Source: Limnomonas spitsbergensis (lineage: Eukaryota > Chlorophyta > Chlorophyceae > Chlamydomonadales). Taken from it: DNA of 64,000 nucleotides. Made by a program: the position numbers and the translations under genes. Of this stretch, positions 1 to 9,305 are shown in pieces (positions within the stretch are counted from its first letter, which is position 1; every line of letters begins with the position of its first letter). The stretch lies in contig JAYJMM010000116.1 of NCBI GenBank assembly GCA_037349105.1, forward strand, positions 4,092,001-4,156,000, given 5' to 3'. The notes under the pieces were generated by a model that saw nothing but the letters and a program-made list of their open reading frames with translations, searched no databases and was not told the DNA's origin.

Positions 1-2
1 AG

Positions 3-701
3 TATTCATCAGAGCGACGCAGCCTCGATCCCAAGGCCAGGCCTGAGATCCTAAGGGTAAAAACACTGGGGGCGACGGGAACCTTGGTGTTGGAGGGGGC
101 AGATGGCCTTACAGTAACAGAGAATGCTGTCAATTGTTCTCCATGCCACTTGCCCAACCTCAGGGGAGTGGTTGATTTCAGTACTACCAGACCCAATAAC
201 AGCCTGTCCTGCGAGGTGTGCCAGCTGCCCGATCGCGGAGAGGTGATGCTTTTGTGTGATGCCTGCAATACAGGTTGGCACATGGACTGCTTGGTACCAG
301 CACTCGAGGAGGTGCCTGAGGGCGAGTGGTTGTGCCCACACTGCACACCGGATGACAAGGGAGCTGGGCCCGCTGCAGTAGCAGGGCCCACCACAGAGGA
401 ACGCAGTTTACAGGTCCAGGGGCGGCCGAGCCCAGCAGCCAGAGCGGCTGCCAGGACAGCCCAGGAGGCCAATGTCATGGACAGGCCTGAGGTGGAAGTC
501 ATGGCCACCAACCCAGCAACAAGGCAAATGGAGCGGGGCATCGCAAGACCAATGGCGAACGGGTTGTATGACATCTCGTACACCACTGGCCGGGGAGAGG
601 CCAATGTCACCCCGAGAGCAGTTACAAGAAGGGCCAAGGTGGCCAAAGAAGCAGCAAGGGAGGAAGAGGAGTCAGCCCTTGAGGATCTTACCGGGACCTG
701 A
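3..701 (+). CDS. Retroelement pol C-terminus: integrase tail plus PHD finger (5' partial)
   Basis: The frame is open from the left edge to the stop at 699-701; no start codon is expected because this is the end of a longer polyprotein. The first part (RPEILRV... [12 protein letters not shown]) matches my recollection of the region following the integrase core in green-algal Ty3-like pol proteins. A complete C4HC3 PHD finger follows at 210-344, with Cys pairs CEVC and CDAC, a His in GWHMDC and a final CPHC. PHD fingers bind histone H3 tails, so a role in chromatin-targeted integration is a fair inference. The tail is polar and Glu/Arg-rich. Its last about 100 bp are homologous to the end of the element 2 ORF. 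A related but broken version lies at 34722-36437 on the minus strand. Confidence 0.8.
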   Translation, partial: YSSERRSLDPKARPEILRVKTLGATGTLVLEGADGLTVTENAVNCSPCHLPNLRGVVDFSTTRPNNSLSCEVCQLPDRGEVMLLCDACNTGWHMDCLVPALEEVPEGEWLCPHCTPDDKGAGPAAVAGPTTEERSLQVQGRPSPAARAAARTAQEANVMDRPEVEVMATNPATRQMERGIARPMANGLYDISYTTGRGEANVTPRAVTRRAKVAKEAAREEEESALEDLTGT

Positions 702-1214
702 AGCCCGGAGCGGCAAGGCCGCTGAGCACGTGACGTCACCCACGCCGTAACTGGCAAGGAGCGGGCAGGCGACTACAGAGCAGAAATGCAGACGCAGCGC
801 GGCTTGTCCTAGTACCCGGTAGGCAGTGGGCCGGCAGCCAGCGGACCGAAGACGGAAGATGCAGGAGTAGAGTTACAGCAGCTTAATGAAAATTTGTTTC
901 TCAAACACCATAGCAACAAGGCTACGGTAATCCATATGTTATGAGGATGATGAGCGAGGAGAATTAGTCAACTCGGGCAGTACTAACACAGCAGGGGGCG
1001 GATCACGCTGCTACGGCGCACATTTCCTGTGGCCTTTGAAGACCAGGCGGCTCTGGCGCAGTGGGGCGAGAGCAGCGGTTTTTCTTAGCTTGACCTGATA
1101 ACTTTGAAATTTCACTGTTTGCTAGCCAGTAGTGGGCTGAACAGCTTGAATTTGTAGGGTGCCGCGCATTGCGCTTCAGCTGAAACTCGGTTGATTTTTT
1201 TATTTCTGATTGAA

Positions 1215-1344
1215 GAAGGCCTGAACCAGGCAGATTTGTAGAAGGCCTGAACCAGGCAGATTTTTAGAAGGCCTGAACCAGGCAGATTTTTAGAAGGCCT
1301 GAACCAGGCAGATTTGTAGAAGGCCGGAACCAGGCATATTTGCA
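1215..1344 (+). repeat. 26-bp tandem repeat with hairpin core, 5 copies
   Basis: Five consecutive 26-bp units start at 1215, 1241, 1267, 1293 and 1319. Each holds GCCTGAACCAGGC, a 5-bp stem with a 3-nt loop; the fifth copy has one change in the stem. The same motif recurs singly in element 2 (61801, 62254, 62282, 62310), so it belongs to the retroelement 3' region. Confidence 0.9.
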
Positions 1345-1440
1345 GATGATGATTTGAGCTTCTACGTACATATTTTTCAAGAAGTTCTTTCAGTACCACC
1401 CCTTTTCCGGCTCCCCGCGCATGCCTGGAGGGCTTAACGC

Positions 1441-1458
1441 TGGGGAGCGGGGGGCGAG
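1441..1458 (+). promoter_or_regulatory. Polypurine tract candidate of element 1
   Basis: A G-rich purine tract abuts the first T repeat. An equivalent G-rich tract precedes T in element 2 (62438-62450). In LTR elements such a tract primes plus-strand synthesis and marks the start of U3. Function is inferred from position and composition. Confidence 0.5.
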
Positions 1459-1686
1459 TAAAGTAGTAGGGGCGGTACCCACGAGACGGAGGCTTCTATG
1501 CAGAGACATCCAGTTAGGAACTTCCAGTTACAGTTATCTTGTTGACACACTCTTGTCTGAAGTACAAGGAGCATGAGTGTACGGTGATGTACCGTGTTTG
1601 TGAGTAGAGGACACCTCTCTAAGGTGTCCTGACCGGAGTTTACGGTATTTACCATATTAGCACGGTTACTGCTTTATGGTGCGACA
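1455..1686 (+). repeat. T repeat, copy 1 (element 1)
   Basis: This 232-bp direct repeat is identical by eye to 2318-2549. It ends GCGACA, followed by GC and then the S repeat starting TGTCAC. The junction contains the palindrome GACAGCTGTC. Confidence 0.9.
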
Positions 1687-1688
1687 GC

Positions 1689-2317
1689 TGTCACGGTATA
1701 TTACCGTATACGTGACAGAACCGTTTAGACCGCAGTTAGCGGCCTCAGTGACTCCGCAGCTTCTCTGCGGAGCCTCCGGATTTGAACTGAGACCTAGAAA
1801 CCCGCTTACGCAGGATAAGTTTGACAGGTTCTACCGTACTCTGTATTGGGCCTGCCGGGTCCCTGTATCCCGGCAATTGCCTTGGCTAGTTACTTCGTCC
1901 CTTTCTAAAGGACAGACCTCTATTTGTAACAAGCACCGGCAGTCTACGAGACCAGCAGCTTTCATATAAGTCAGTACCTCAACCCGAGTCAAGACTAGCT
2001 CAGCCTCAGCTGATCTAGCTGGAAACAAGTACCCCAGTAGAGAACCGAGACCCTGCTGAAGAAGAAGTACGCAGTCTTCGTCCCGTCACCCTCACCGCGT
2101 GTCACGCGGTAAGTGCACCTTAACATAGCCTAGCTGGATCGCGCCCAGACGGCCAGAAGGCCTGTGCTCCCTAAGTCAATTGCTATACAAACAAATAACC
2201 AGCTAGCCGCTTAACTCGCTGAGCACTCGCAGCCAGTGAATAGTCACTGAGCCTGCCCGTAGGCGTCCGTCACTGCCGTGAGGAAAGAAGTCCGCCACGG
2301 ACCTGAAGCGCACATCG
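1689..2317 (+). repeat. S repeat of element 1
   Basis: About 629 bp, homologous to 54580-55212 and 62696-63328 in element 2. It starts TGTCACGG and opens with an inverted repeat (CTGTCAC ... GTGACAG) around AT-rich DNA. In element 1 it lies between two T copies; in element 2 it is followed by the gag-like body. Confidence 0.85.
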
Positions 2318-2549
2318 CGAGTAAAGTAGTAGGGGCGGTACCCACGAGACGGAGGCTTCTATGCAGAGACATCCAGTTAGGAACTTCCAGTTACAGTTAT
2401 CTTGTTGACACACTCTTGTCTGAAGTACAAGGAGCATGAGTGTACGGTGATGTACCGTGTTTGTGAGTAGAGGACACCTCTCTAAGGTGTCCTGACCGGA
2501 GTTTACGGTATTTACCATATTAGCACGGTTACTGCTTTATGGTGCGACA
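2318..2549 (+). repeat. T repeat, copy 2, outer end of element 1
   Basis: Direct copy of 1455-1686. It ends GCGACA at 2549 and is followed by unique flanking DNA beginning CCGTCCATATCC. A near copy of that flanking string recurs about 40 bp downstream. Confidence 0.88.
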
Positions 2550-5370
2550 CCGTCCATATCCTAGTCAATAAAAAGAAAGAAAAAAGCCCGTCCATATGCT
2601 AGGCCTCAAAAAAGAGAAACATGCTAGACAACACATCAGGAAAAGAGGGCACAACGAGTAGGGTGCAAGAAATGGGCGTGTGTGTGTACGGGGGGCAGTA
2701 TGAGAAAGGAAGTCTCAGTGTGTAGGCGAGGAGTGTGTATGAGGTGGAGGTAGAGTGGCAAAGGCATTATGGTGTATGTTCAAGCTTTTAGAGGTGTAGG
2801 TTTTAGGGTAGGGGTAGGGGTAGAGCAATTGTACGAAAAGTGCATGTCACGGTGTAGAATAGGTGTTCGAGAGGTGGCCAGGTCGGTGGCCAAGACATTG
2901 GTTTGGGTGGTGGCCGGGGTGGCAGCGGTCAGATTGGTGGCCATGGCGGTGGCTTGGGCAGTGGCTACGGGGGTGAAAGGGCGTTGGCCAGAGCCGAGGC
3001 CGGGGCGATGGCGAGGGCATTGGTCTGTGCGGTGGCCAGGGTGGTGGCTGAGTCGGTTGCGATCGACCTGTGGGTCTTGCGAATCCTACGTATGCACGAA
3101 AAACACACGTGTCTTAGAGGCGATTCACACCGGGTCGGATTGGTCAGATTGGTCACTTTCTCTCCGAAAGTGGCATGGGTTCGCTTCGCCAAAACAACCA
3201 CTTTGGGGCCGGATTGGCGACGCCAACTGAATATGACATTTTGAGCCAGATTCACTTCGGCCACTTTCGCCACATTGGCAATTTCCGAAGGCCATCTGCC
3301 TTAGTTCGCCCCTATATTTTCCCTTTCTCCGTCCTGCCGCCTCTTTATCCTGTGGCCGAGAGCATCCGTTGTTATGGTTACGCCCGATGTAGAAAGGGCT
3401 AATAAACGTGACCGAAAGCAGACGGAGAAGGGTGCGGAGAAGGCACTGTCGAATGAGAAATGGAAGGCGAAAAGGAGGCTTGTAGCCGAGGTGTGTCAAT
3501 GACGTTACACCACTGGGCCGAGGTGTGTGTTGTCAGTTCGGCTTACTCGCCTGGTGCGTAGGCTAGGTGATGGTGAACATGCTATCAAATTAAGAGCAAG
3601 TGGCTACATGTTGCAGCAAAGGTCAACAAGGCACTGAAGAAGAAAAGTGAGTTGGTTTTGCTATGGCTCCATGCGGCTCTGCATGGAATCTTATATGAGT
3701 CCTAGCACTCTAGCAGCAGGGCATGCCTGCTGCCCCAAGCCACGGCCATAGGCCGGGATGTATCTGAATTGGACATGTAAAATTATACCTAGCAGCAGGG
3801 CATGCAAGCTGCACCAAGCCATAGCCAAAGGCCGTGATGGATCTGTATTGGACATGTAAAATTAGTCATGGCAACATGGCATGCCTGCTGCACCAAGCCA
3901 AGGCCATGGGCTGGGATGTATCTGAATTGGACATGTAAAAGTATTCCTAGCAGCAGGGCATGCATGCTGCACCAAGCCGCCACGGCCATAGGCTGGGATG
4001 TATTTGAATTGGACCTGACACATGCTGGAGATAATCGGTCTTATACGGCATATACTGAACATATGCAGAAGGGAGGTTTGGTTCTAGAAAAGTGAAGAAG
4101 TCAGATGTCATGTGCAAAGCCCACGCTATCCTGCCTGGCGCCTCAGAGATGTCAATCAGTTCAGTCAGGACGGCACAAGCAATGACGGCGATCAAAGTGG
4201 TACGATGTAGACTCGCGACAACAACAAGTAGCAATGGAAGCAGGCAATCAATAGAATGTCCCATCTTGGAAGTAAGAGGAACACAATTGCGCTACTTTGG
4301 AGAATATATATAGTGTGAATCGGTCACTAGCCAGCGGTCGGATTGGGAACGCGAGATAGCGTGGGTTCACTTCGACCAACCGCCACATTCAGTTCGCCGA
4401 TGTGAATCGCCTCTTGGGAAAATATCGGTACCAGGTTACGAAGGAGCGAGACCGTCTTCGGAGTAGTCTAGCAACCCCTCGTCTTTCAAGGCGTTGCCTA
4501 TGTCCATCCTGCGCAAAGTAGACAATAGTATTAGGACCGTAGGCAAACATAGCAGTGATCGTGCATCTGCTAGCTCTTAGCCTCTTACTCCTTGACCTCT
4601 GTCGCGCTTGTGTCCATCCTGCGAATTAAGAGGACATCGTTGCGTGATGACATATCAGGCGTATACAAGCAAGAAACAGGCATAACAAGAAGGGCGGAAG
4701 ATAAGATGCGATTGTGAATTGCGGAGGATGAGCAGCTGAAGAGTGTACAGAAGTAAGGTTACCGGTAGGGATCGGCATACAGCAAATGAGAATAATGGGC
4801 GGGCAGGAAAGACATATTAAAACGGCAATAAACACTTCTTAATGATAAACATATTAGAAGGAAAGAGCTCGCAGGAGCACCTGCCTTGTACGCGCTCGCT
4901 CACAGGACGGTCTGACGACACATAAGGGTATGCTGACACATGAGGGTCTGATGACACATCACAGATACGGACAATTTTTTGTTCACAATCAGGGTTACAC
5001 GATTTGCTGCTCACAGTCAGGGTTCGGCGACGAATGGGCAAGGCTTGTTTCGGCAACATAGCCGCACACAACCAGCTTATGTCAGGGATCAAAATGCTGT
5101 GCCATTCAAGCTTTTACGTTCAGAAACGGGCCCACACTTGGCAAATGTGTAACAAGCTACGTGAACGCATATAAGATCGTAGGGTATGAACAATCGTCTT
5201 AACATGGCTCTGAGAACCATGCAGGGCTGCGGTTGTGGGTGCCGTACTTCAGTTAGCGTATTTCGAAAGTGACAACCGCCCAACTGACTCGTCGAGTCAT
5301 TGCAGTGTAGGTTCCCTACAGATGATCCTGGGCATCTCTGGTCACCTGGTTACCGTCCTCCTTTCTTAAA
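2550..5370. other. Intergenic stretch, no supported gene
   Basis: No convincing coding exon was found. There is a GGTGGC-rich simple stretch at about 2870-3060, whose Gly-rich or Val/Ala-rich translations are composition effects, and a 79-bp tandem repeat at 3711-4016. 4320-5370 looks like unique or decayed repeat DNA and should hold the ALG1 promoter near its end. Confidence 0.5.
3711..4016 (+). repeat. 79-bp tandem repeat, 4 diverged copies
   Basis: Copies begin at about 3711, 3790, 3869 and 3948. The shared core is a GGGCATGC element followed by CACCAAGCC and a GGATGTATCTGAATTGG tail. Copies differ by substitutions and small indels, so the array is old. Confidence 0.85.
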
Positions 5371-7456
5371 ATGGCTCGAAAGCTGAAGCCTCCCAAACCT
5401 CTGATCAACTGGGTGGTCGTCCTTGGCGATTTCGGTCGGTCACCCAGAATGCAGTTCCACACGCTTTCTTTATCACAAAAGCCCAACTCGGTGGTACATG
5501 TCATTGCTTACGGAGGTGCAGATCCGATCGCTGCCCTGACCGACGCGCCCAATGTTTACATAACGACCCTACCGGAGGTGCCTGCGGCCATCATGAAGCT
5601 CCCAGGCATCCTGAGACTCGTCCTCAAGGTCATACACCAGCTTCTGGTCCTGCTGTGGATCATGCTGGTGAAGCTGCCTGGCCCGAGCAATATCCTCGTA
5701 CAGAACCCCCCAGCCATCCCTACCCTCATGCTCTGCTGGCTTGCAGCAAAACGCCATGGCGCCAGCCTTGTCATCGACTGGCACAACTTCGGACATTCGA
5801 TTATGGCTCTCAAGCATGCGCCCGATGGCGCACTGGTGCGCTTCGCCCGCAGCCACGAGGTCTCATGGGGCCGCATGGCGAACAAGAGCTTCTGCGTAAC
5901 GCGAGCCATGCAGCAGGAGCTCGCCGGCCCGAGCTGGCAAGTGCCGGCAACAGTGCTGTATGACCGCCCGCCCAGGCACTTTGGCAGGACAGGCGCAGTG
6001 ACCGCTCACGACTTGCTGGTTAAGCTTGCGCCGTCCCTCGCTGGGGACAGCTCTAAAGGCTTCCCTCTTGCGGACTTTGCTGCTCGGCAGTCAACAGACT
6101 GGGGCCCTACGTTAACGATCGCCACGAGCGCGGCTGTGTGCGCTCCTGAGCATGGCAGAAGATCGGCTGGGGGTATAGAGACTGCATGGCGGGGAGATCG
6201 TCCCGCTATCGTGATTAGCAGTACAAGCTGGACCCCGGACGAGGACTTTGGGATTCTGTTGGATGCGCTGTTCATGTATGAGGCCAAGGTTGCAGAGCTG
6301 GGAGCAGCGCTGCCGTCGCTCCTAGTGCTGATCACGGGTCGAGGACCTCAGCGAGACATGTACATGCAGCGCGTCAAGGCGCTCAACATGCACCATGTTG
6401 CCGTGAGTGAGGGCTGAAGGGACGGAAGAGGCTGTCCATCTATGCTGTGCGCCAGGGGCCTCTGAGGAGGGTATTAGGCTCTGACTGGCAGGCGAAAAGG
6501 GTCACGTCATGCTTGTGGACGCTCCAGCCTGACACTCAAGGGCGCAACGGCACACTTCTGGAGTCCAGTAATCGCACAGATAGAGAATCAAAGCAATACT
6601 GCTACTCACCACTTAGCCTTTCTCGAGTCCCCATATGCTTGAACTGTTTGAAGCGCCTTGAACATAACAGTCCCCTTGTTTGCTTGAGCTGTTCCAGAAC
6701 TGTTCCCAAAAATTTGCCCCCTCCCTTTGCAGGTTCGAAGCATATGGCTGGAGGCTGCGGATTACCCGCTGATCTTGGGTGCGGCAGACCTGGGCGTCTC
6801 CTTGCATGCTTCCTCATCGGGTCTTGACCTCCCCATGAAGGTGAGGATGGAATGGAGATTCAGTATGGCATGGAACCTGTGTTGCCCTGGGTGGGCAGGA
6901 TCAGGCTGGACGCATTCCACCATGAGGTCCAGGGCATCACTTACCCCCTGCTGCATGGTGCAGTCTAGTGTGTTGGCCCGTAGGGTCAGGAAAGGAGAGA
7001 CGAGCTGCGGTAGGCCATGCTCTCTCAGGCATGGAAACTCAGTGTGCCATGGAGCCTGTCTTGCTGCAAAAGGCCAATAGCTTGCTTCTCTAGGACATTC
7101 GAAATCACTCCAACTGGTATTTCTGTATTCTCTGCCCATCACGGCCTCTCATGCACGCTCCCTCTCATGCTTGTTGCCATGCTTTGCAGGTCGTGGACAT
7201 GTTTGGTGCGGGCCTGCCAGTTTGTGCCTTATCTTATAACTGCATCGGCGAGCTGGTTGAGGACGGTCAGACAGGCCTTCTGTTCTCAAAACCAAGGGAA
7301 CTGTGTGACCAGCTGGAGCGGCTGCTGTGGCGGTTCCCGGGTGCCCCGGCTGCAGAGCTGACGCACTTGCAAGAGCAGGTAGCAAAGACGGAGCAGGGGC
7401 TGCGGTGGGAGGAAAACTGGGATGCAGTGGCGTGGCCACTGCTCAGCCAGAAGTAG
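5371..7456 (+). CDS. ALG1: ALG1 beta-1,4-mannosyltransferase
   Basis: Chitobiosyldiphosphodolichol beta-mannosyltransferase adds the first mannose to GlcNAc2-PP-dolichol on the cytosolic face of the ER during N-glycan assembly. Exons are 5371-6402, 6733-6840 and 7190-7456, all in phase 0, giving 468 aa, close to the usual 450-470. Family motifs are clear: [16 protein letters not shown] near the N-terminus, a hydrophobic membrane stretch (about residues 78-105), QNPPAIPT, then [13 protein letters not shown]. The C-terminal GT33/GT-B nucleotide-sugar segment is split over exons 2 and 3: [14 protein letters not shown] joined to [14 protein letters not shown]. The ATG at 5371 gives the expected MARKLKPP start just before the first strand. 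A TGTAA follows at 7801. The neighbour downstream is convergent. Confidence 0.97.
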
Positions 7457-8256
7457 GCTCGGGGATCTTTACTAGGACTCCATTCTGCTGACTCTCTGCC
7501 CTTGGGCCTTAAAATCTTTCCTTCTCGGCCCGCAGACAGCAAAAATAATGTCACTCTTTCGCTGGTTCTGAGACTGCACCTGAATAATGGCAATATTAAA
7601 GTTCGGCCTCTTCCTTTTTTCATTCATGGACATTTTCTTCCCGTGTTTTGGGGGGTCTTTCTTCTTCAAGATGGGGTTGATTCCTTTGCCACTGTTAAGT
7701 GGTTGTGTGTTGGTTCCTTGTTCGTGGTCCTAGACCAAGTGATGCCTTAACCGGTTTTCGAGCGCCTGTCTAATACATCAATTGTGAAACTCAGGTGGAC
7801 TGTAAACAAAACAAATCTGCACCGGATGATCTTGATAGGGCATGACTCTCCAAACAGCTAAGTAGCTAGCACACATGGCGGGTCTTCAGTTTGCAGTCCA
7901 CAAATTGGGAAGCCCATAAAAATATGATTCATGCAAGAAGCCATAAACCATGAGTTCAATACGGTGCGGGTACAGAAGCAAGCAATCCAATAAACTTGCT
8001 GACCAGCAGAAGAACTGTAGTTGTATGTCCATCACCCAAGTGAATACTATTAAGCTCTCTGCTTTTGGCAGGGACATGTGTCTAAAGGTTAAGGTACTGA
8101 TGCATGCGCCGGCTTGGTCAGCAGACCCAAACCAGGAAAAGTGGCAGATGCTGTGCGTAGTCATAAATCAGTTTCGCCTCCTCCGCAAGAGGACCAAGGT
8201 GACTTGGGCTAAATAGTCCATCGCTGGAAATGTTCTTCATATAATGCATCCCTTCC
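7457..8256. other. Convergent intergenic region (3' UTRs)
   Basis: Lies between the 3' ends of ALG1 (+) and the dynein light chain (-). TGTAA occurs at 7801. No other feature seen. Confidence 0.5.
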
Positions 8257-8906
8257 TCACATCTTCCAAAGCAAGACTGCCGTGCTCCCAGCTACGTAAA
8301 TGTACAGGATATTGCGGACCTGGAAGAAAAGCGCGGGTGGTGAACGGGCATGCAACCATCATATGCTGCGCATGGTAGCCATCGGAATTCTTCACAGCAT
8401 GTACAGTGGTGCTGTGATGGGTTCCAGGGGCAGAAATCAACTAAAAGCAGGATACATCATGAACGTCATTGGGGTCAGAAGGACAATCATGGCATATTCC
8501 TCCTAACCAATATATCTCCGACATGGAATGATCACGGTATTTAAACTGTGTCCATGCAGCTCACCTCTGTTGTGATCTCGTACGAGAATGCTCTCCCGAC
8601 TACTACATGCCATGGAGCCCCAAACTTCTTGTCCATTTGATCCTTGATCATCTGCAAGCACGGACGGCCATGCAGAAATCTCATGCAAGTCCAACACCTC
8701 CAGGGCAGCTGTTACGAACTCTCAACTCCCGGTACCTGTGTGCATTTCTCTGTGTCGCTGGTATACTTCTCCACAGCTGTGATACAGATGTCCATGGCCT
8801 CCTCTTTCATCTCAGCGTACATGTCTGTGTACTTGACCAGCGTATATTTCGCTGCCCGTTGGAAAGCCTCCATATCCATTGACGTTTCCTCCTTGACTGC
8901 TGCCAT
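8257..8906 (-). CDS. LC8-family (DYNLL/LC6-like) dynein light chain
   Basis: Three exons on the minus strand, 8906-8736, 8651-8565 and 8319-8257, all phase 0, encode 106 aa. After a 25-30 residue N-terminal extension the LC8 fold can be followed: DMYAEMKEEAMDICITAVEK (helix 1), MIKDQMDKKFGAPWHVVVGR (helix 2 and first strand), AFSYEITTE, then ILYIYVAGSTAVLLWKM at the C-terminus. This aligns with the LC8 pattern of EEM..EAVDCA..ALEKY, KKEFDKKYNPTWHCIVGR and IYFYLGQ.AILLFK. LC8 proteins are dimeric hubs in dynein. The longer N-terminus and divergent core fit flagellar outer-arm LC6-type chains better than canonical LC8 (about 89 aa). The gene is divergent from translin. Confidence 0.9.
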
Positions 8907-9305
8907 TTTGCGTCTGTCGCGCTACACGGTGAATGACTCCAGCGAGGGAAAATGTTACGTCGAAGGTTTGATGGCTACTTTGATGCAAATCACGCTTAAG
9001 ACAGATTTAAATAAATCAAATGAGAAAAAGCGCTAGACGTTGCGCTGAGATGATCGTCTAAGACTAAGAGACCAATGAGGCAGTACACGAATTTGTACGG
9101 AAATGCTGTATGAGGGATGACCGCCCAGAAAGCAAAACTTAAGCACGAGTGAATGGTTGGCATTCTCAGCGCACAATTTGGATCATATTCTTCATTTATA
9201 TGCTGCAAAAGCAATCGTAGATCAATCGTTTCTATCACAGCTGGTGTTTTTTTCAAGGGATCTTTGAGGGCTTTGGCCAGTCGAAAGCTCTGTAGCAACC
9301 AGCCA
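8907..9305. promoter_or_regulatory. Shared divergent promoter region (dynein light chain / translin)
   Basis: 399 bp separate the two start codons. No specific box is claimed; the region must hold both 5' UTRs and promoters if the translin start at 9306 is right. Confidence 0.45.

Larger units (their letters stand above)
1..2549 (+). mobile_element. Element 1: 3' end of a Ty3-like retroelement with split T-S-T terminal repeats
   Basis: The window opens inside the pol-like ORF of a retroelement (to 701). Then come about 750 bp of 3' untranslated DNA and terminal repeats in the order T (1455-1686), S (1689-2317), T (2318-2549). The 3' untranslated DNA aligns with 61230-61830 of element 2, so the two belong to one superfamily although their ORFs differ. 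The two T copies look identical by eye over 232 bp, which implies recent activity. The outer end reads GCGACA and S begins TGTCAC, a TGTC...GACA terminal pair. Flanking DNA starts at 2550. The 5' part lies outside the window, so target-site duplication cannot be tested. Confidence 0.85.

Noticed and set aside
1434..1655. Minus-strand ORFs in T repeats (two identical copies)
   Set aside because: They fall inside terminal repeat DNA and match no protein; identity reflects the duplicated repeat.
2769..3244. Gly-rich or Val/Ala-rich ORFs
   Set aside because: Caused by GGTGGC-rich simple sequence; two frames give equally repetitive peptides and there is no conserved domain or splice context.
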